In this document: positions 1-11,390 of the stretch, in pieces
How positions within the stretch are numbered: position 1 is the first letter of the stretch
How the letters are laid out: each line of letters starts with the position of its first letter
Assembly (NCBI RefSeq): GCF_015706575.1
Contig: NW_024037063.1
Span: 21,638,927-21,702,926 of the forward strand
Origin: Patiria miniata
Taxonomy: Eukaryota > Echinodermata > Asteroidea > Valvatida > Asterinidae
Direction of reading: 5' to 3'
DNA length: 64,000 nucleotides
Notes under the pieces: generated by a model
What the model was told of the DNA's origin: nothing
The model's input: only the letters and a program-made list of their open reading frames with translations
Database searches by the model: none
Program-made: the position numbers and the translations under genes

Positions 1-1640
1 GTAATATATTGAGTCTCTTTTTACATTTGATGTGACACTGTCAGTGTGATTTGTCCAGGTAAGTTTACTGTCAAAAATTAATCCTAAGAACTTGGCAGCT
101 GAACTAGTCTTGATCGCTAGGTTTTGAATCGGTAGAGAAATGGGCGGGTATTTCAATTTGTTTGTGAAGAGGACTGCGATTGTTTTGGGGGCAGATAGTT
201 TGAAACCCCATTTTCCGCACCAATTTATGATGTTATCAAGGTTTTGTCAAATTTTCTTCTGTAAGTAGAGTATATTTTGATTAGATATCCAGAGGGCGAT
301 ATCGTTGATGTCAGTGATTTCATTAGCAAGGTTGTTTACAGCTATGTCGAATAAGAGGGGACTGATAACACTTCCTTGGGGTACGCCGTTATATAAGGTT
401 CTTTCTTTGGAAAAGGTGTTATTAAAGGGAAGATACAACATTTGCAAACATCAAAAAACGAAATGATCAAATTATCACGAAATATCTTACTGGATGGTTA
501 GGGAATGACATTCTAAAGCACCCTGTAAAATCGTGGCTCCTGGTGTGCTGACATTTTCAAGAAAATTTTTATTTTTCCAACGCTGGTCGGCCGACCAGTA
601 TTGGAGAAAACTGGCTTTTTTCAAAAACTGCTCTTACCTGTAATTTTTCATAATTAGTTTTTCCGCATTTTCTTTGCAATTGACTACACACATATGGAGG
701 GGTACAAGCCTGCCGGACTAATTCTCTGACCTTACAATTCCCAAAAGTTGACGAACTGCTCCGTTTCATTTTAAGTGGGGTCAGGGAACCAGACTACAAG
801 AACATGATGTTTTTCTTGGTTTTTCCAGCGTCTTCAAGCCCAAAACGTGAAACAAGTCAGTTAAACAATATTTGCTATATTATGCTACTCCCCTAAATCC
901 ATTTACTACTGAAAATTGCAGCAAGAGCAAATGTTGTACATTCCCTTTAACATGGACAAGTTTGTATTTTCCTATAGCTGAGAAAGTTGTTAATCCATTT
1001 TGTGATTCTTCCAGTAATGCCCAAGGATTGTAGTTTAATAATGAAACCTTTCCGCCGTAACATGTCATATGCTTTTTCTATATCAAGAAAGACGGCTAAG
1101 GTGCTTTCTTTGTTGCAGCGTGCTTTATTGACAGAGGACTCCAGGTGGAGAAGGTGATCTTTGGTGCTTCTTCCTTTCCTGAAGCCACTCTGGGATTTCC
1201 AGAGAAAGTTGTGATTGTCCATATACCAAAGGAAACGAGAGTTGACCATCCCTACCATGATTTTGCAGAGGGTGGAGGTTAATGCGATGGGTCTGTAAGA
1301 TTGGGGGTTAGCTGAGTCTTTTCCGGGGTTGAGGAGAGGAACGAGGATAGCATCTTCCCATTGTTTAGGACATTCTGATGTTTGCCAGATAAGGTTGAAA
1401 ATAAAGAGTAGATAATGTCGAATTTTAATGGGAAGATGTTTCAAAACTATATTACTGATGCCATCTTTTCCAGGAGAGGTGCATTTGGAGGAGTGAATAG
1501 CGTGATGTAATTCCTGTATAATGAAGGGTTCATTGATAACACTGTCGTTATGATTGTCGATGACAAGTTCTTTCTCGGCTTTGTCTTTCTTAGGGATGTT
1601 GTTGTTGTTGTGAATAATGGCACATTCGGCAATCTAGTGC
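1..1640 (-). mobile_element. I/Nimb-like LINE fragment, reverse transcriptase part (copy B)
   Basis: Broken non-LTR retrotransposon running off the left edge. Read on the minus strand, 1447-1632 is the linker before the reverse transcriptase. 947-1444 has the finger motifs (SYRPIALTS, FRKGRSTKDHL) and palm motif A (FLDIEKAYD). 247-425 has motif B (GVPQGSVISPLLF), and 1-240 continues with thumb-like sequence (LSAPKT, KFLGLIFDSKLTW). The catalytic motif C reads INDIALW where YADD is usual, so one catalytic aspartate is replaced. The frame also shifts between motif A and motif B, and a stop follows motif C. A 521-bp element (426-946) lies in the coding region. The linker and RT parts match copy C at 5344-5760. 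It is certainly LINE and dead; the clade is inferred from ORF1 and RNase H in copy A. Confidence 0.88.
426..946. mobile_element. TTAA-flanked MITE, family 1 (copy a)
   Basis: Short non-autonomous DNA transposon. The ends are inverted repeats, AGGGAAGATACAACATTTGC on the left and the complement of AGGGAATGTACAACATTTGC on the right. TTAA flanks both sides (422-425 and 947-950). Dropping the element and one TTAA restores LINE protein across the join (VHVNNTFSKER), so the LINE itself shows the insertion and its target duplication. TTAA targets are typical of piggyBac and Kolobok-type transposases, but no transposase is present here. Short open frames inside (for example 569-769) have no recognisable domain. 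A second copy is at 32420-32926. Confidence 0.85.
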
Positions 1641-2049
1641 CCTTTGTGCCATAAACAATACTGCTGCGTTACAGATCAGTAGGCTGTTCAGCAAAAATAA
1701 GGCAAAACAATACAAAGCTACTTTGTGAGAGCTGCGAAAGACAAAAGGAAAGAAAATGCCAAAAAAAAAAAAACAAGCAGTGACAGTTCGGTAAAGCGTG
1801 GAGGCAGGAGTGGGAGGAGCACCAATGATCCGCCGAACATGCAGTGTCGCTGGTGTCCTGCAAGGCCGGACCGTTCACCATGCAATTTAAGGGCCCGGGC
1901 CCCGCCGGGTTCGTCGCAGGTCCGCAACGCCTTCAGGTGATGAGGGCAACACTGTGTCCAGCCAACCATCGACGCTCCCCTCTCCCGCACATGCGCAAAA
2001 TCTACAATATCAAGGAGGGATGGCTAAGCAAAATAGAATATCAGTAGAG
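1641..2049. other. unrecognised insert between two LINE copies
   Basis: Separates the head of LINE copy B from the 3' end of copy A. It holds an A-run near 1768 and a GC-rich stretch around 1850-1980. Overlapping short frames are open on both strands, but none has a motif I know. It could be a SINE-like insert or unique host DNA. Confidence 0.3.
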
Positions 2050-2150
2050 GCGTGTCATTGGTCAAAGCAATTAGATGTTAATGTTGCAGTTGTGGATATA
2101 TCGTAGAATTTCGTCACAATTATGTTTCTGACCTAGAAGTTGTTTGAGTG

Positions 2151-2770
2151 TCATTTGAGCATCAGAGTATCCAAGTGCCCTCTGGAGGAACTGTCTTTGG
2201 ACATTGTACTTTTTGCACTTAACCATGAAGTGTTCGACGTCATCCGTGCATCCACATGTAACGCAAAGTTTGTCGGGTGTTGACCAATGTTATGCAGGAA
2301 GGTATTAAGTCCTTTGCAAGTTCCCAGCCAAAGTCTGTGAAGGGGGATTTCTTGTTGGCGTCTTTTACCCCAATTGGTGAAGGTGAAAGAGGGGTTAAGT
2401 TTAAGATGTTTTGTCGGATCGAGGTTTAGGATAACTTTCATCCATTGGTCTATAAGATCATTTTTAAGGCATCGTTTGATTTCGGTATCAGAGAAGGGGA
2501 TATCGTGGTCAACATTTGGCTTTTTTGTGCCTGATTTAGCAATTTTGTCAACTTTTTCGTTACCAGGAATTCCACAGTGGCCAGGGACCCATTCGAAGAC
2601 AACAATGTTGCCTTGGTGCTGTATATTTATAAGGGTATGGCGAATGTCACAGATAATTTTATTCTGAGGAATGGAGTTCGAGATGGCTTGAATTGCACTA
2701 AAGACATTCACTGATCACACATGAATGAATGGGTTTGACATCTTCAATCCATTCTAGGACTAGAAGGATG
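2151..2770 (-). pseudogene. LINE ORF2 remnant: RNase H domain and C-terminal tail
   Basis: C-terminal part of LINE ORF2. RNase H cuts the RNA strand of RNA-DNA hybrids. The glutamate motif reads TAELFAILLVLEW just upstream of 2711. The histidine/aspartate motif reads WVPGHCGIPGNEKVDKIA, as in LINE and bacterial-type RNases H. The tail of about 90 residues after it (WGKRRQQEIPLHRLWLGTC) is usual for I-like elements. The stretch joins directly to the endonuclease end with no reverse transcriptase between, and the frame is interrupted near 2711. Confidence 0.85.
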
Positions 2771-2814
2771 GCAAAAAGCTCAGCTGTGAATATAGAGATG
2801 CCATTGTTAAGTGT

Positions 2815-3584
2815 TTAGTGATGAGTCGATTGCATCCATCTTCGAATCTCCCCCAGTCAGCTTTTTTCAGTGACCATCTTGGTGATTTATTGGAAGGACT
2901 TTTGTAAATGCGATGATTGATTTCGATGAGAATTGGGCAATGGTCGCTTCCCCAGGTGTCGTCAAGTACTGACCAGTCACATTTGGCAGCTATGCAAGGA
3001 GAAGCTATGTGTGAGCAGTGAGATGAGTTAATCCTAGTTCCTTCTCCGGTGTTAAGGCAAACCATGTTGTTATTGGATATGACGTCATCCAGAATTTGCC
3101 CATTGTGGTCAAGTTTAGAACTGCCCCAGAGTGGGTTGTGACCATTGAGATCTCCGCAGATGATATAGGGCTTGTCAATTTTTCCTATGATCTGGTTAAG
3201 AGAGTTCAAATCTAGTTGGGTACAAGGATTATAAAAATTAATGATGTTGATTTTATTCTTGCAGTTATCATAGATTTCACCTATCTGAAATTCTTCAGGA
3301 GTGTCAGAGCCAGATTTGTACTTAAACCCAACGCCATATTTTACAAGAAATGCACATCCTCCACCACTTTTTTTGATGGTGTTTTTCCTGTCACATCGGT
3401 AGACATCGTATCCAGGCATTTGGAAATGCTTGTCATCTGTCAACCATGTTTCTTGTATACAAATGATGTCAGGTTTAGTGGACCAGGAATTAATAGTCGC
3501 TTTAAGTTCTTTATGATGTGCTGTGAGAGGTTGTGCATTCCATTGTAAAATAAGAAGGCTAGTCATAATAGTGGAGATATTCAT
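2815..3584 (-). pseudogene. LINE ORF2 remnant: APE-type endonuclease
   Basis: Exonuclease-endonuclease-phosphatase domain that would nick target DNA to prime reverse transcription. In order it shows QWNAQPL, CIQETWLTD (metal-binding glutamate), ICGDLNGHNPLWGS (GDxN motif) and GSDHCPILIEI (catalytic SDH), so the catalytic set looks intact over about 250 residues. The start codon at 3584 follows ORF1 closely. The frame then runs about 55 bases into sequence replacing the lost RT. The homologous endonuclease of copy C is at about 6360-7510. Confidence 0.88.
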
Positions 3585-3613
3585 GATGTCGTATTTTGTT
3601 TGCCTTTGGGGAG

Positions 3614-5110
3614 TTAATTTCCAATTTGTTGGTTAGTTGATTGAGAGTTGGTTTTCTTCTGCTGTGTTTTCTGAGTATCAGTTTTCCTTATGCCGGTTGG
3701 TGACTGCGAGATTGTTCTGCCCCGTCTACCGTGTTTTTCTTTGGGTTTTTTTGGTTGTTCAGGGAGACGGAGGTGTTCAATTAGAGACTTTGTTGCATCT
3801 ATTCTTTCGTCTTTGTTCTTGGTAGAGTCCCAGATTTGCATCACTCCAGTGAGTAGTTCTAGGATGTTTTGTTCACTGCAAAGGCACTGATGCGTAGGCT
3901 CCGTTTGTGTGGCTGTCGTTTGTTCAGTTTGGGTAGTCGCATCTGACTTTTGTGTTTCGGTGGATGATTTTGGGGTTGGCTAGGTCTTTTGTCCTTAGTC
4001 CTACCATTTGTTCTGGGCCTGGGGTTTGGGTTAGATTTGTTCTCAACTATTGTTGCTGCCGGTTGCGTAACTTGTGTTTTAGGTGCACGTTGACTGGATA
4101 CGTCAGGGCTGAATGAGATGTCTGTTTTTATGGCTTTTGCTGCATCAGAGTAAGATATATTGTACAATACCCTGATGTTTTGTATGCGTCTTTCTTGTTT
4201 AATGGTATTGCATCCTGCATATGCCGATAAGTGTTGTTCCTCACATCTGCAGCACTTAACCTGATCTATTTGTTTACATTGATCATACGAATGAGATCCC
4301 CGCATCTAACACATCTGGTTGAGCTGCGGCAGTTGCTAGCAACATGCCCAAGTCGTTGACAATTAAAGCAGCGTACTACAGGTGGGACAAAGGGTTTGAC
4401 TCAGAAAATGTTGTATCCTAGTTGGAAAGTTTCGGGTAGGGTGGGTGTATTGAAGGTTAGACAGACAGTAAGACTTTTTTTCTAATTTGCCATCCTTTCT
4501 GCGCATCAGACGCTTAACATCCAGGACTCCTTCTTTCTTATATGTCTCTTGGATTTCTTTGTCTTCAATGTCAGTGGGGATTCCAATGATAACTCCTTTA
4601 CTTTGAGTTTCTGATTTCGCAAATTCTGTAGTTATTGCCCATTTGTGAAGTTGCGACATGGCTTTGAGTTTTTTGGCCAGGGCTGGGGTATGACACCTAA
4701 CCGTAATTCCGCCTTGGCTGTTTTTGGTGACACTTTTTACAAGATTACCACTTAGGTTGTTCAGGGCTTTAGCTATTTTGATTGGGTTAACTTTAGCAAG
4801 CTTAACATCCAGGGAATTTATGATGACAAGTGTCGGTTGGCTGTTTGTGTTTTGACTCTGTGTGAATCGCCATTTACATTTTTGTAGGTTGGGGGTTTTG
4901 TGAAGTATCGCTGTCTGAGTCAGAGTATACATCGCTGTATGTTATGTGCCGTTTGCGGCTCTTAGTCTGGGATTGAGAGCTATCTTGTGCCTGACTTATT
5001 AATCTGTCAAGTGTTGATCTAGGTGGGTCATCATAGTGGGGTGATGGGTTAGACATGTTAGATTGTGACATTTGATCCCATGAAGTTTCAGACTCCATGT
5101 CATCCTCCAT
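3614..5110 (-). pseudogene. LINE ORF1 (gag-like, CCHC zinc knuckle), frameshifted
   Basis: RNA-binding ORF1 protein of the LINE, broken into several frames (5110-4874, 4932-4363, 4305-3859, 3844-3614). The N-terminal part is acidic and Ser/Asp-rich. The middle part (4363-4932) is the conserved ORF1 core, with the stretch KSETQSKGVIIGIP shared with copy C. Near 4310-4380 a zinc knuckle CFNCQRLGHVASNC (C-x2-C-x4-H-x4-C) is visible, followed by further cysteine pairs (RCVRCG, CCRCEEQH). The C-terminal part is basic and rich in Lys, Gln and Pro. This architecture is typical for I- and Jockey-like LINEs. Confidence 0.8.
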
Positions 5111-5343
5111 TGTTAGTTGAAATCCAGGCCTAGATTGGCCCAGAAATCTGAAAAACCTGAATTACAGCCTCCTGATATTGAGATTTTGCTTACCAAAAAA
5201 ACGATGCCAGCAAGATCTTGTACTGAGAACCGAAGATCGAAGGGAAAAAACAGTCACTGTTTTTCAGAGATTCAAAAACTTTTCGCGCGCTCACAAGCAT
5301 CCAGAAACACGTTCGATCGTCGCGAAACCATACGTCGGATCTC

Positions 5344-8084
5344 ATCTTTGGTGCTTCTTCCTTTCCTGAAGCCACTCTGAGATTTCAAGAGAAAGTTGTG
5401 ATTTTCCATATACCAAAGGAAACGAGAGTTGATCATTCATTCCATGATTGTGCAGAGGGTGGAGGTTAATGCGATGGGTCTGAAGGATTGGGGGTTAGCT
5501 GAGTCTTTTCCAGGTTTGAGGAGAGGAACGAGGATAGCATCTTTCCATTGTTTAGGACATTCTGATGTTTGCCAGATAAGGTTGAAAATAAAGAGTAGAT
5601 AATGACAAATTTTAATGGGGAGATGTTTCAAAACTATATTACTAATGCCATCTTTTCCAGGAGAGGTACATTTGGAGGAGTGAATAGCGTGATTTAATTC
5701 CTGTATATTGAAAGGTTAATTGATAACACCGTCGTTATAATTATCGATGACAAGTTCTTTTTCGGCTTTGTCTTTCTTAGGGATAAATGCAGAGTGGTAG
5801 TTATTATTGCTGCTGACTTTGGTGAAACTATCGGCAAGCACTTCCGCATTTTCCTCGTCGGTGATAGCGTTCGTGTTGTTGTTTTGACGGAGAACAGGGA
5901 TACCGTTGGTAGTATGTGTTTTTCAATTCGTTTGCTATATTACAAATAGTTTTTTTGTTGGTTTTGGAATTAATATCACTTTTGTTTAGCGTTATTGATC
6001 ATTTTCCTTGCTATGGCACTGGCCTTCTTGTATGCGATAAGGTCTGATGGGAGGCGGGTTTTTCTTAAGGTTTTTAAGGCTTCCTTCTTATTGAGGATGG
6101 CTTGTTGGCACTCGTCATTCCACCATGAGGAGGGAGGTTTAGAATGGTTAGGGTTGGTTTGGGGGATAGAGTTGATCATAGCCGTATCAATTTGATGCAG
6201 AAAGTTGTCATAAATTTCATGAATAGTATCCAGCTCGTTTGGTTGGGTGACATATTGATTGCATTCCTCAAATTTGTTCCAGTCTGCTTTTTGTAGGACC
6301 AATTTGAGTTATTTCTCCTTAGTTATATTGGACGGGATGATTGACCTCAGTAATAATTGGGCAATGGTCACTTCCCCATGTGTCATAAATTTGGAACTTT
6401 CCAGTTACTTTTGGCAGCTACATGTACATTAGGCCTAAACAAAAGTGATATCAATACAGGACAATTGATGTCCTATTGTCGTGTCAACTCTTGTGCCCTC
6501 ATTAGAGTTGATGCAGACCATATTGGTATGAGTAAGCACTTCTCCAATGATTGTACCATTGTGATCAAGTTTAGAGCTGCCCCATAGGGGGTTGTGACAG
6601 TTAAAATCACCACATACTATACATGGGTGGTCTGGTTTTTTTTTTTCAAGTATTAAAGTGGCACTAGGTCCTGAAATCCCTGAAAATTTCATGTTTTGGA
6701 TTGTTTACTTATCCTATTTCAAACGTGGTTGAAGGGAAACCAACCTAATGTCTTACCCGAGAAAAGACGAAAAAAAACCTGGTTGTTTACATCGGACACG
6801 ACGGAGTACAAATACATTTTTCGTGTTGTTCTCATACAGTGTACGATATACACATCGTGTGTCTCGGGAATAGCAGTGACCAATCAATAATGCAAAACAG
6901 TTGTGGTTTCTTCAACGTCCGCAAAAGACGAACACTTTAGGCATACGAATGAAATCACAACTAGCATGGGGCCACAAAAGTGGACCCCGAAATTCGTTCT
7001 CGCACGCATAATACAGGAATAACACAAAAACGCCCAGTTTTTAAAGGATAGTTGTGTGGATGTTTCTATCCAAGTTTTAAATGTTCTTTCCGGTGAACAT
7101 CATCTCGTTCAAAGCGCGTTTTGTAGCCCAATTGGGCTGTTCCAGGACCTAGTGTCCCTTTAAGAGATTTAGTCTCTAAATTATTACAAGGGTTATACAT
7201 GTGGTGACAGAAATTTCATTTTTCTGTGTATGGTAGAGTTCGCCGATTTGATATTCAATGGAATCGGAAACGCCTAAGGTGTAGCTGAATGCAACGTCTC
7301 GTTTTGCAAGGAAAGCACATCCACCACTCTTTGTTGTAGAGTCATTGTTTCTGTCACTTTTATAAATGTTGTAGCCAGGGAAGGTGATATTCTTGATTCT
7401 TTAAGCCAGGTTTCCTGAATGCAAATGAGATCCGGTTTGTCTTTCCAAGTGTTAATAGCGTTTTTAAATTCTTTTCCATGAGCCAACAGAGACTGGGCAT
7501 TCCGTTGTCAGATGAGAACCATGATGAGGAGATTCATAGTGAAGTGTTGGGTTTTCCCTCCCATTTTGCTAGTGAGTCAGTGTTTGTTTGAGCGGTGGGT
7601 GTTTGGTCCATATTTGGAGACGGACTTTGATGGGTGTCTCCTTTCTTTATGCTTGGTTGAGAGTGCGTTCTTAATTTTCTTTGCTTGGTCCTAGCAAACA
7701 TGAAATTCATCAGGGATATTTGGGGAGTTAAATGTGAGACAAACCGACAGGCTCTTTTCAAGTTTACCAAACCTTTTCCTCATCAGTCGTTTAACTGCGA
7801 TAACTCCTTCTTCTTCACATGTGTACAATAGCTCATTGTCTGTGATATCTGTGGTAATACCAGTTATGACTCCTTTACTTTGGGTTTCAGATTTTGCATG
7901 AGGTTTCGACATTCCATTGGCCTAGTTGGGTGATAGCCTTAGTTTTGTAGCTTGGGCAGGAGTATAACATCTTACAGTGATCCCTCCTTGATTTGTGTTT
8001 TGAGACACTCTTAATCAGATCCTTTCCTACTTTACTGAGGGCATTGGCAATTTTTATTGGGTTTTTCTTGGAGAGTTCTAGGTC
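5344..8084 (-). mobile_element. I/Nimb-like LINE, truncated and decayed (copy C)
   Basis: A relative of copy A. Transcription order on the minus strand: ORF1 core remnant (about 7912-7534, with KSETQSKGVITGI), endonuclease (about 7510-6360, with ICIQETWLK, VCGDFNCHNPLWGSS), linker (6302-5976) and the start of reverse transcriptase (5631-5344, with PIALTSTLC). It stops at 5344 inside the RT fingers, where copy A begins. A 503-bp element lies in the endonuclease (6657-7159). Several frameshifts are present. The RT segment repeats that of copy B at 1150-1640, so B and C are separate copies. Confidence 0.82.
6657..7159. mobile_element. TTAA-flanked MITE, family 2
   Basis: Non-autonomous DNA transposon in the LINE endonuclease. 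TTAA lies on both sides (6653-6656, 7160-7163), and the homologous site in copy A (around 3203) has a single TTAA. Inverted ends are AGTGGCACTAGGTCCTG and the complement of AGGGACACTAGGTCCTG. The TIR sequence differs from family 1 except for the first bases, but the TTAA target and length are alike, suggesting related transposases. No coding capacity seen. Confidence 0.85.
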
Positions 8085-8085
8085 A

Positions 8086-8112
8086 GGTTCAGTTCAGTTC
8101 AGTTCAGTTCAT
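8086..8112 (-). repeat. (TGAAC)n tail of a minus-strand retroelement
   Basis: On the minus strand this reads AATAAATGAACTGAACTGAA and so on, a short tandem tail following an AATAAA-like signal. Such tails mark the 3' end of LINEs or SINEs, so a minus-strand retroelement should extend to higher coordinates. No protein motif is seen in 8113-8574, so the body may be a SINE or a heavily truncated LINE. Confidence 0.5.
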
Positions 8113-9521
8113 TTATTTCACAGTATTCACAATTAAATACAATTGGGCAATTCCACACTAATGAGCCCAAAAGTGTGACATTTGAGAAGACCTTAAAGTT
8201 TTGATAATAAAACTGCGATCTTGGTCTCTCAATATTTGCTGTAAACATTGCAAGCTTTTAACAAATATCTACACCTGCAAAGGATAAAGATAGTTTCGTA
8301 TTTTAGAAAATATAGCGGACATTGTTTTTAAAGTGTTACATACGTAACGAAGGACAGACATTTTAGATAAATTCACAAAGTAAGCATACAATTTCATGAT
8401 CCCCTATAAAATGTTGACTTATTTAAGAAGATGTACCCTGGAGGAATGCTATCAGTCAAAACCTAGAAAACTCAGAGTCAATGTGAAGAATTATTTGATA
8501 TTTTATAATCAGGATTTAAACGTACAAACAGACTGAACGTTTGTCACAAAATGTCTGTCCCTGTTCGTACATCAGGCCAAAAAAAAGAATAGTTCTGCTT
8601 CCGGTTACCCGACCGACCCTATTTTTAGGCTGCGACCCTAAAAAAATTATCGGCAATTCCCAAAAAAAAAAAAAAAATTGAATAAATAAAAATAAAATCT
8701 GTCTTTTCTGTCTTCACAAAATACCTCTCAACAACCCTTTTGCATCCAAAAATGCTTGTATTTATTTGTTTTCTTACTTACATTCGCTTTTTTTCAAAAG
8801 AAACCTCCGTTATTACAAATTCGCTTCGCGATATAACTACTTCGCAATTCGATGTCACGCACGGTGACTATAATCACGTGGCGACGACTGGTTCCCGCCG
8901 CGCCACGCAGGGGCCAATTTAGAAGACATAACGAAAATGCGGTAACCAGTCCATAGCTAGCTATGCGACCGATAGCGCACTATCAGTACAGTGCAGGCCA
9001 CTGTCAACTGGTCGGAATCGACATCGTAAAAATGCCAAGAAAACACCGATGGAGAAAGAACATTTTTGCAAGTTGATTTACAGAATTGATCTAGCTTGTC
9101 TGTGTATGTATTTTCTGTGTTCAAGAGTTCATTTTGAGATCGCACTACTCGTATTTGGAGTGATACACGCCGCGTGTTTCCCAAAATTTTTGCCCATGGT
9201 GGGCCGCTCGCCACACACGCACACATCACACACCTCAGAGTTTTGGCCAGCTCCCCGCGTCTTGACTAGCGTTGTGCATATGGTGCGAACGACCTGATTC
9301 CATTACAGAAAATACCTCACCTCTGTTTACCTACATTTGCATATCAGCGCGCATGCGCACAAACATTCGCTGAAAAGAATAGCGCCCAAGCCACACCCTC
9401 ATTGTCCACTGCATGCCCCACGCCCACAAAGGACCCTGTAACGTAATAGCTCGTCCTAGTTTTTCAGCGACGCGTAGTGTAAAGACGTACAATTTTTAGC
9501 TGTTCTCGCTGTGATTACAAA

Positions 9522-11390
9522 ATGGCGGACTCCGCCAAAACCAAGAAGAAAACCGTCTCAAGCCGTTCTACTGGAAAGTCACCCTCTACTCAATCCAAGC
9601 GTGATAATTCCTCTGCTACGACTGGGTCCAATCTCCCGGGTTCGGCAGTTGGAATTTCTCCAGGGTCAAAGAATTCTCCAATGAGAATTATGGCCACTCC
9701 CCGACAAATCCCGCATTCTTACGGCAGTCTGCAGGAGCACATGCACGCTTCGGAACAACAGGTCGACTCGCATGTGCAGGCGGGACGGCGGGGCTTGGCG
9801 TTCGAAACCCAAAGGTCCCTCGGTAATTCGACCAGCCCCGCCGGGTCACAGAGGCTTGGGGCACCACCACCACCACCACCATCATCTTCAGTCAGCCATA
9901 CTACGGGTTCGTATTCTCAACCTAGTTTTACAAGCGAATCTCGGCAAGATTTTCTTCATCACTCGGAACCTCACACGTGGTCCTTTTTCCCGAACGATCC
10001 TCGTCACTTCGACCACAATACTCGCACTCCGTATCCACTCAGTGTTCCAGCCTACGACCCGCGGGTTTATCCCCAGACTTTTCCGATGGGATTTTCACAC
10101 CATTACACACCTTATCAGGGTAATTCTTCACATTCTCCGCAAGATCATGGCGTACCTTTCACAGGACAAAGACTCCGTTCTCCGCAACGCTTCGGTGAAC
10201 ACACCAGCCGGGCGGGGAGAGAACGCCGCGATCCACGGCGCCGTTCCCGGTCTTGTGCGCGGTCCCGCTCGGACTCCGACGATCGACATCAGCGCCGACA
10301 TCGTTCTTCTCGTCATGATCGTGATTACTCACGGTCGGATTCTGGTCATCGAAGCCGACACTCACATTCTAGATCTCCTTCAAGGTCTTCTTTTTCCTCG
10401 GGCCAGACAGTGGATGAAGATAGTCTCTCCAATGTCCAACGGGCTAATCTTACGATGACGGAAGTGGGTAAGATCCTTCAGTTTCCACCCCCTTCCCCAG
10501 GCGAATCTACTCGACCTTCATATCGCAGAGATTCTGGTACTCATAAATCTAAGCCTTCGCAGCCCACTTTTCCTATTGATAGAATGTGTGCTGACTCTAT
10601 GAATGAGTCCCTTAGTCAGGTGCAAAACAAGCAATCTCTCTCTTGTGGACCGAGCAGGTTTGCAGGCATGTTCAACACCAATAAAGCGGACACTGATAGA
10701 TTTTTTTCTACCCCTTCCTTGTCTTCTGAGGCCAAAGACTTGCTGAGACGTGAGAATCCGCTATCTCAGAAGCAAACTTTTGATGCTAAGACGAAAACAC
10801 TTGACAAAAGAATTGCCTACTTGGATAGCCATCTGCGTCAAGGGGCCAAAGTGGCCTCTTTCTCCATCCTGTTATCGGATACCCTTGCTCAATGTTATGG
10901 AGATCCTTCCTTGTGTGAGCCATATAAGATACCCGAAATGTTCCATTTTTTTGATGATTGTCTGAGTTTTTGCCTCAAGGAATTTAGTTTGGGTTTTGCT
11001 TCAACTTCGTTGCTGCGACGTTCCCTTGTTGTAGACAAGTTGTTTCTCCCTTCCCTTGGAGCGAAGGATCGCATGCTAGACCTTCCCCTGGCTGGGCGTG
11101 ATCTCTTTGACAACAGGTTCGACGAGACTATGTTACATGAAGCCAAACGCCTCAAAGCTGAAGACAAGTTCGATCTTCGTCGGCGTTCAGCCAAACGCCC
11201 CTCTACATTTGCCCCCAGTCAGCCCTACAAGAACAATCAACGCCCGTTTTCTACCGACAAGGGCTCCAACCAGTCCAAGAATCAGGGGCATCAGGCTTCT
11301 TCGTCTCCCCCCAGTTACACCAGGAGACAGCCTTCCAGATATTCGCGGCCTTTCAAGTCCCGGGGGTCGCGAGGTAACAAGGGCCTTTGA
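9522..11390 (+). CDS. DIRS-like gag-type ORF (part of fossil)
   Basis: First frame of the DIRS-like element, 622 residues, starting about 60 bases after the left terminal repeat. It is low-complexity at the N terminus (Ser, Thr, Lys), has a polyproline run near residue 115, an Arg/Ser-rich block at about residues 230-290, then a more structured region (about 390-560) with aromatic and leucine-rich stretches, and a basic Gly/Arg/Ser tail. This matches the usual layout of DIRS gag-like proteins, which bind the element RNA. The RS-rich block could suggest a splicing factor, but its position between terminal repeats and RT-related sequence argues for gag. Confidence 0.75.
   Translation: MADSAKTKKKTVSSRSTGKSPSTQSKRDNSSATTGSNLPGSAVGISPGSKNSPMRIMATPRQIPHSYGSLQEHMHASEQQVDSHVQAGRRGLAFETQRSLGNSTSPAGSQRLGAPPPPPPSSSVSHTTGSYSQPSFTSESRQDFLHHSEPHTWSFFPNDPRHFDHNTRTPYPLSVPAYDPRVYPQTFPMGFSHHYTPYQGNSSHSPQDHGVPFTGQRLRSPQRFGEHTSRAGRERRDPRRRSRSCARSRSDSDDRHQRRHRSSRHDRDYSRSDSGHRSRHSHSRSPSRSSFSSGQTVDEDSLSNVQRANLTMTEVGKILQFPPPSPGESTRPSYRRDSGTHKSKPSQPTFPIDRMCADSMNESLSQVQNKQSLSCGPSRFAGMFNTNKADTDRFFSTPSLSSEAKDLLRRENPLSQKQTFDAKTKTLDKRIAYLDSHLRQGAKVASFSILLSDTLAQCYGDPSLCEPYKIPEMFHFFDDCLSFCLKEFSLGFASTSLLRRSLVVDKLFLPSLGAKDRMLDLPLAGRDLFDNRFDETMLHEAKRLKAEDKFDLRRRSAKRPSTFAPSQPYKNNQRPFSTDKGSNQSKNQGHQASSSPPSYTRRQPSRYSRPFKSRGSRGNKGL

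Larger units (their letters stand above)
2050..5343 (-). mobile_element. I/Nimb-like LINE, internally deleted (copy A)
   Basis: Most complete LINE of its family in the window, on the minus strand. In transcription order: a probable 5' untranslated region (5343-5111), ORF1 with a zinc knuckle (5110-3614), ORF2 endonuclease (3584-2815), then directly an RNase H domain (about 2770-2151) and a short 3' region to about 2050. The whole reverse transcriptase between endonuclease and RNase H is absent, so this copy cannot code for an active enzyme. The combination of CCHC ORF1, APE-type endonuclease and C-terminal RNase H is that of the I superfamily (I, Nimb and relatives). Its 5' end abuts a truncated relative (copy C) at 5343/5344. 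Confidence 0.85.

Noticed and set aside
569-769. Frame in the first TTAA MITE, with a related frame at 32478-32738, as a conserved protein
   Set aside because: Both lie wholly inside two copies of a non-autonomous element, differ by indels and show no domain.
9522-11390. 622-residue RS-rich frame as a host splicing-factor gene
   Set aside because: It lies between DIRS-type terminal repeats and directly before RT/RNase H and recombinase frames, so it is the gag-like part of that fossil.
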